From the NCBI GenBank assembly GCA_965368815.1, contig CBDUOH010000026.1, forward strand, positions 1 through 25,740: DNA of 25,740 nt, read 5' to 3'. Source of the DNA: UBA5794 sp965368815 (GTDB taxonomy: Bacteria > Actinomycetota > Acidimicrobiia > Spongiisociales > UBA5794). Under the pieces are notes generated by a model that did not search any database, was not told where the DNA came from, and worked only from the letters and a program-made list of their open reading frames with translations. The position numbers and the translations under genes were made by a program. Positions 23,101 to 25,740 of the stretch are shown here, one piece after another. Each line of letters starts with the position of its first letter. The stretch's first letter is position 1.

Positions 23101-24545
23101 GCGTGAGGGTCAGGTTCGCTCCATCACCGACCGGATATCTGCATGTGGGCGCAAGCCGAACAGCACTGTTCAACTACCTCTACGCCAAACACTTCGATGG
23201 CACATTCATTCTCAGATCCGACGACACCGATCTCGCCCGGTCGACCGACGAGTACCAGCACGACATCCTCGAGCATCTCCGCTGGCTCGGGCTTCAATGG
23301 GATGAAGGCTTCGAAGTCGGTGGTCCACACGGCAGCTATCGCCAGACCGATCGATACGATCGCTACCGAGAGGTAGCGACCCAGCTTGTCGAATCAGGTA
23401 GCGCATACTTCTCATTCGTCACGGCCGACCAGCTCAACGAATTCAAGGCAAAGGCCCGGGAGTCCGGCACTTCCCCTGCGTATGACGGGTCCCTCGAACC
23501 CGAACGGTCGGAGATATCGCGTCACATGCTCGACAACGGTGGACCGGTGGTCCGATTCAAGGTCCCTCGACCGGGCGAGACGCGATTCGACGACCTCGTC
23601 AGGGGCGAGGTTGTGTTCGATCACAAGCAGGTGGACGATTTCGTGATCATGCGCAGCGACAACACGCCGACATATCACCTCGCATCCACCGTGGACGACG
23701 TCGACTTCGGCATCACACATGTGATCAGGGGAGAGGACCTGTTGTCATCGACGCCCAAGCACATACTGCTGACGCAGGCGATGGGCGCAGACCCTGCCAC
23801 GTACGGACACCTGTCGCTGCTCATGGGGCCCGACGGAAAGAAGCTGTCGAAACGCCACGGCGACACCGCGCTGAGTGCCTACCGCGAACAAGGATTCATC
23901 CCGGAGGCCATGAACAACTACCTCGCCCTCCTCGGATGGTCCCCGGGCCATGACGAGACGATCGTGTCCATGGAGGAGATGATCAAGCGGTTCGATGGCT
24001 CGTCCATTTCCAAGAACCCGGCCATCTTCGACCCCGGCAAGCTCGAATGGATGAACGGTGCGTACCTGCGTGAGATGCCCGACGATGTGTTCGCCGAACG
24101 CGCGCGCCCACTCGTCGAGGCCGACCTTGGACGGACCCTCTCGGACGCTGAAACCGGTGCGTTCATCGCACTGCTCCCACTCGTCAAGGAGCGCACGAAG
24201 CTCCTGAGCGAGATTCCGGATCAGGCACGGTTCCTCTTTGTGGCGCCGACCGAGTACGACGAGAAGTCATGGGCGAAGGTGATGGAGACCCCTGAGGCGC
24301 CGATTGCCCTCGACGAAGGCGCCTCCGCCCTTGCGTCGCTCGACGAGTGGGCAACCGACACGATCGACGCAGCGTTGCGAGAGATGCTCGAGCGCAACGA
24401 CCTGTCGGCCCGCAAAGGTCTTCAGCCACTTCGTGTTGCCATATCTGGGTCGACGGTGAGTCCGCCGCTGTTCGAATCCATCGAGGCGTTGGGCCGCGAA
24501 GAAACGCTGGCCAGGATCGCGGCGGCGCGTCGCGAACTCGGATGA
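23097..24545 (+). CDS. gltX: glutamyl-tRNA synthetase
   Basis: This 482-residue class I synthetase attaches glutamate to tRNA-Glu. Because GatCAB is encoded nearby, it probably also misacylates tRNA-Gln. RFAPSPTGYLHVGASRTALF contains the HIGH-equivalent HVGA (about 16-19). KLSKR (249-253) is the KMSKS loop. The glutamate pocket Arg6, Ala8 and Ser10 is kept, but the position equal to Thermus Glu41 is Asp42, within RSDDTD rather than the usual R-I/L-EDTD. Some GltX2-type enzymes have a similar DDTD form. The C-terminal helical anticodon-binding domain is complete. Four-base overlaps at both ends bind it to the FAH gene before and the VOC gene after. No glutaminyl-tRNA synthetase is seen in the window. 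Confidence 0.96.
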   Translation: MSVRVRFAPSPTGYLHVGASRTALFNYLYAKHFDGTFILRSDDTDLARSTDEYQHDILEHLRWLGLQWDEGFEVGGPHGSYRQTDRYDRYREVATQLVESGSAYFSFVTADQLNEFKAKARESGTSPAYDGSLEPERSEISRHMLDNGGPVVRFKVPRPGETRFDDLVRGEVVFDHKQVDDFVIMRSDNTPTYHLASTVDDVDFGITHVIRGEDLLSSTPKHILLTQAMGADPATYGHLSLLMGPDGKKLSKRHGDTALSAYREQGFIPEAMNNYLALLGWSPGHDETIVSMEEMIKRFDGSSISKNPAIFDPGKLEWMNGAYLREMPDDVFAERARPLVEADLGRTLSDAETGAFIALLPLVKERTKLLSEIPDQARFLFVAPTEYDEKSWAKVMETPEAPIALDEGASALASLDEWATDTIDAALREMLERNDLSARKGLQPLRVAISGSTVSPPLFESIEALGREETLARIAAARRELG

Positions 24546-24910
24546 CGATCGGCGGCTTCATCTCGTTTCTCCCGACGGTCAGGCCAGTCGAGTCCGCTGA
24601 CTTCTACGAACGGATTCTCGGTCTCGAACTTGTCCTGGACCAATCTGCCTGTCGGATCTATCGCGTCAACGCTGGTGCATACGTGGGTCTGTGTGAGCGC
24701 GACGCCGCCGTGCCGTCGGGCGTTGTGACCACGTTCGTGACGGACGATGTCGATGGCTGGTGCGAACGCATCGTCGCCGCAGGGTGGCCGGTGCGAAGCG
24801 GACCGGAGCCCAACGACCGATTTGGGATCTACCACGCGTATCTCGATGACCCTGATGGCAATGTTCTCGAAATCCAGCGTTTCAACGATCCGAACTGGAA
24901 CAGCGACTGA
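24542..24910 (+). CDS. VOC-superfamily (glyoxalase/bleomycin resistance-fold) protein
   Basis: This 122-residue protein has the paired beta-alpha-beta-beta-beta modules of the VOC fold. The first ends in FYERILGLELV (about 21-31). The second carries the metal-side motif YHAYLDDPDGNVLEIQRF, with Glu in LEIQ as the typical ligand. The ligand set looks incomplete in the first half. The ATG at 24542 overlaps the gltX stop by four bases. A longer frame from 24347 lies within gltX and is discarded. Substrate and function are unknown; names such as lactoylglutathione lyase would over-reach. Confidence 0.8.
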   Translation: MTIGGFISFLPTVRPVESADFYERILGLELVLDQSACRIYRVNAGAYVGLCERDAAVPSGVVTTFVTDDVDGWCERIVAAGWPVRSGPEPNDRFGIYHAYLDDPDGNVLEIQRFNDPNWNSD

Positions 24911-24912
24911 AA

Positions 24913-24942
24913 CCGACACCGACAAGGTCTCACCGGTATTCT
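24913..24942 (+). promoter_or_regulatory. promoter of the DinB-fold gene (-35 CCGACA, -10 TATTCT)
   Basis: TATTCT (24937-24942) ends 7 bases before the ATG at 24950. CCGACA at 24913-24918 matches four of six -35 consensus bases at an 18-base spacing and is directly repeated at 24919-24924. TGTCGG, its inverted copy, lies at 24942-24947. This is the most complete promoter in the window and implies a leaderless mRNA. Confidence 0.6.
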
Positions 24943-24949
24943 GTCGGCC

Positions 24950-25486
24950 ATGGCTGATCCACGGAGTCCGTTTCTGGAGGGTGCGTTGCAGTGGCTGTAC
25001 GGCGGACCCGTCCCTGACGTATGCCCAGCATGTGGATATGCATGGGATCTGGCATTCCAGGACGCGTTGCGCACGGTCAAGACAGCACCGGAACGCATTG
25101 CATCCGTTCTTCGTGCCAACGATGGCATGGTCGAACAGGCTGACGGTACTTGGAATGCGACTGCGTATGTGTGGCATCTGGTCGACTTTTCCCGCAGTTG
25201 GACCGAGCGCTGGTACCAGATCATTACTGAACCGGGATCCACGCTCGTCGGATGGGATCCGGACCAACTCGCCGATGTTCGTGGCTATCGCTCGTTGCCA
25301 ACGGCTCCAGCTCTTCGTGCTCTGCGGAGCGCGTCCGCAGCCCTCGTCGAGGCAACCGTGGAAGCGGGTCCAGATGCCGTGTTCCTCCACGGCGACTGGG
25401 GAAGGGGAGATGTGGCCGATGCAACGATCTGGATCGGCCACGAGTTCCATCACCATGAGGGTGATGTAGCCCAGCGAGCCGGGTGA
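24950..25486 (+). CDS. DinB-fold putative metal-dependent protein with N-terminal CPxCG
   Basis: This 178-residue protein looks like a DinB/YfiT-type four-helix bundle, a metal-binding fold used by thiol-dependent transferases and by many uncharacterised proteins. The likely metal ligands are His76 in YVWHLVDFS and His164 and His168 in the run HEFHHHEGD. An extra element not typical of the fold is the N-terminal VCPACGYAW (Cys25, Cys28), a half zinc-ribbon that may help bind metal or a partner. The start is supported by TATTCT seven bases upstream and a -35-like box. It stands alone between the VOC gene and the tRNA genes. Function unknown; a role with bacillithiol or mycothiol is only a family-based guess. 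Confidence 0.65.
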   Translation: MADPRSPFLEGALQWLYGGPVPDVCPACGYAWDLAFQDALRTVKTAPERIASVLRANDGMVEQADGTWNATAYVWHLVDFSRSWTERWYQIITEPGSTLVGWDPDQLADVRGYRSLPTAPALRALRSASAALVEATVEAGPDAVFLHGDWGRGDVADATIWIGHEFHHHEGDVAQRAG

Positions 25487-25504
25487 GGACCTGGAGGGGT
25501 CCCG

Positions 25505-25514
25505 CTAGCGCTAG
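25505..25514. repeat. 10-base perfect palindrome ahead of the tRNA genes
   Basis: CTAGCGCTAG reads identically on both strands and lies where a -35 element for the tRNA promoter might be. Significance is uncertain. Confidence 0.3.
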
Positions 25515-25528
25515 GCAGCGACGGGTCG

Positions 25529-25534
25529 TATCCT
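25529..25534 (+). promoter_or_regulatory. -10 hexamer of the tRNA-Gln/tRNA-Glu unit
   Basis: TATCCT ends 10 bases before the first base of tRNA-Gln, which suits a short 5' leader that RNase P would remove. No clear -35 box is visible. Confidence 0.5.
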
Positions 25535-25544
25535 TGCGACGCAT

Positions 25545-25616
25545 TCGGGGGTGGTGTAATTGGCAACACACCTGGTTCTGGTCCAGATATTGAGGGTTCA
25601 AGTCCTTCCCCCCGAG
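25545..25616 (+). tRNA. tRNA-Gln (anticodon CTG)
   Basis: The cloverleaf folds fully. The acceptor TCGGGGG pairs perfectly with CCCCCGA (25609-25615). The D arm is GTGT/ACAC. The anticodon stem is at 25571-25575/25583-25587, with loop TTCTGGT and anticodon CTG (25578-25580). The T arm has loop TTCAAGT, and the discriminator is G. The first pair is U1-A72, the known GatCAB identity element for tRNA-Gln. The pair at the top of the anticodon stem (C27/A43) is mismatched. CCA is not encoded. Confidence 0.95.
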
Positions 25617-25619
25617 CGA

Positions 25620-25636
25620 CACGGATAGCATCCGTG
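25620..25636 (+). repeat. perfect hairpin in the spacer between the two tRNA genes
   Basis: CACGGAT-AGC-ATCCGTG forms a seven-pair stem with a three-base loop, filling most of the 28-base spacer. It may help processing of a dicistronic precursor, or act as a weak terminator; there is no T-run. Confidence 0.45.
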
Positions 25637-25644
25637 CCACATAT

Positions 25645-25717
25645 GGCCCCGTCGTCTAGCGGCCTAGGACGCCGCCCTCTCAAGGCGGTAGCGCCGGTTC
25701 AAATCCGGTCGGGGCTA
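25645..25717 (+). tRNA. tRNA-Glu (anticodon CTC)
   Basis: The acceptor GGCCCCG pairs with CGGGGCT (25710-25716), with G1-U72 as the only wobble in the stem. The anticodon stem CCGCC/GGCGG is perfect around loop CTCTCAA, with anticodon CTC at 25679-25681. The T arm has loop TTCAAAT. The discriminator is A and CCA is not encoded. It is probably co-transcribed with tRNA-Gln 28 bases upstream. The last 23 bases of the window after it hold no recognisable gene. Confidence 0.96.
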
Positions 25718-25740
25718 CAACACACGAGACCCTCCGTTTT

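Noticed and set aside
24913..24924. CCGACACCGACA tandem as a CRISPR or satellite repeat
   Set aside because: Only two six-base copies occur, and the first matches a -35 box; there is no repeat array.
24422..25456. A 344-codon minus-strand open frame opposite the VOC and DinB-fold genes
   Set aside because: Both plus-strand genes have recognisable folds and a promoter or coupling signal; the antisense product has neither.
25645..25717. G1-U72 wobble in tRNA-Glu as an anomaly
   Set aside because: The same first pair is, as far as I recall, present in other actinobacterial tRNA-Glu genes, and the rest of the fold is sound.
25718..25740. Possible start of an intrinsic terminator after tRNA-Glu (ends in CCGTTTT)
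   Set aside because: The window stops here and no pairing arm is visible upstream, so the T-run alone is not enough.
1..25740. Mobile element, prophage, toxin-antitoxin or defence island
   Set aside because: No transposase, integrase, phage, nuclease or restriction-type protein is encoded. Gene content and base composition look uniform by eye, with no long direct repeats seen.

Overview
The window is about 25.7 kb of high-GC chromosomal DNA packed with housekeeping genes. It most likely comes from an uncultivated, free-living member of the Actinomycetota, perhaps Acidimicrobiia-like; I cannot confirm the taxon without database searches. The case rests on GC-rich codon use, an actinobacterial style of gene content (MeaB next to an enoyl-CoA hydratase, cysteine desulfurase-mnmA-ligA, gatC-gatA-gatB-serA, a cysteine form of a DF-type (seleno)protein), GTG starts, and many genes that appear to be expressed from leaderless mRNAs.

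Layout from left to right. At 1-2107 are a NifU-like Fe-S carrier, the MeaB/ArgK GTPase and an enoyl-CoA hydratase. At 2158-3297 is a membrane-anchored alpha/beta hydrolase-fold protein whose nucleophile serine position appears to be glycine. At 3319-7621 are cysteine desulfurase, mnmA (tRNA 2-thiouridine) and ligA (NAD-dependent DNA ligase). On the minus strand at 7635-9135 lie a polytopic membrane protein with an external YceI domain and a small membrane-anchored protein. At 9268-12274 is a compact lysine/peptidoglycan operon, dapC-dapD-dapE, covering the succinylase branch. At 12286-13810 are three small orphan genes: a thioredoxin-fold DF-family protein, a possible lipoprotein and a YczE-type membrane protein. 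At 13935-18767 is gatC-gatA-gatB-serA, joined by four-base overlaps. At 18783-21285 are pgpA (minus) and a cytosolic S9 oligopeptidase. At 21373-24910 are ilvE, a fumarylacetoacetate-hydrolase-family protein, gltX and a VOC-fold protein. At 24950-25486 is a DinB-fold protein, followed by tRNA-Gln(CUG) and tRNA-Glu(CUC).

How the parts work together. GatCAB, a glutamyl-tRNA synthetase and the tRNA-Gln/tRNA-Glu pair make up the indirect (transamidation) route to Gln-tRNA(Gln). The cysteine desulfurase supplies sulfur to the adjacent MnmA. The dap operon makes LL-diaminopimelate. The strongest window-wide signal is a TANNNT hexamer ending 6-7 bases before the start codon at eight genes on both strands, which fixes their starts and implies leaderless transcription. 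Convergent genes are separated by only 11-16 bases.

I found no CRISPR array, insertion sequence, prophage, toxin-antitoxin or defence cassette. The items most worth a second look are the apparently nucleophile-less hydrolase, the membrane-YceI fusion with its small partner, dyads at promoters (notably before dapC), and two enzymes of a type I associate more with proteobacteria (long-form DapD, and GluRS with an RSDDTD motif). No gap without a gene exceeds 140 bases.
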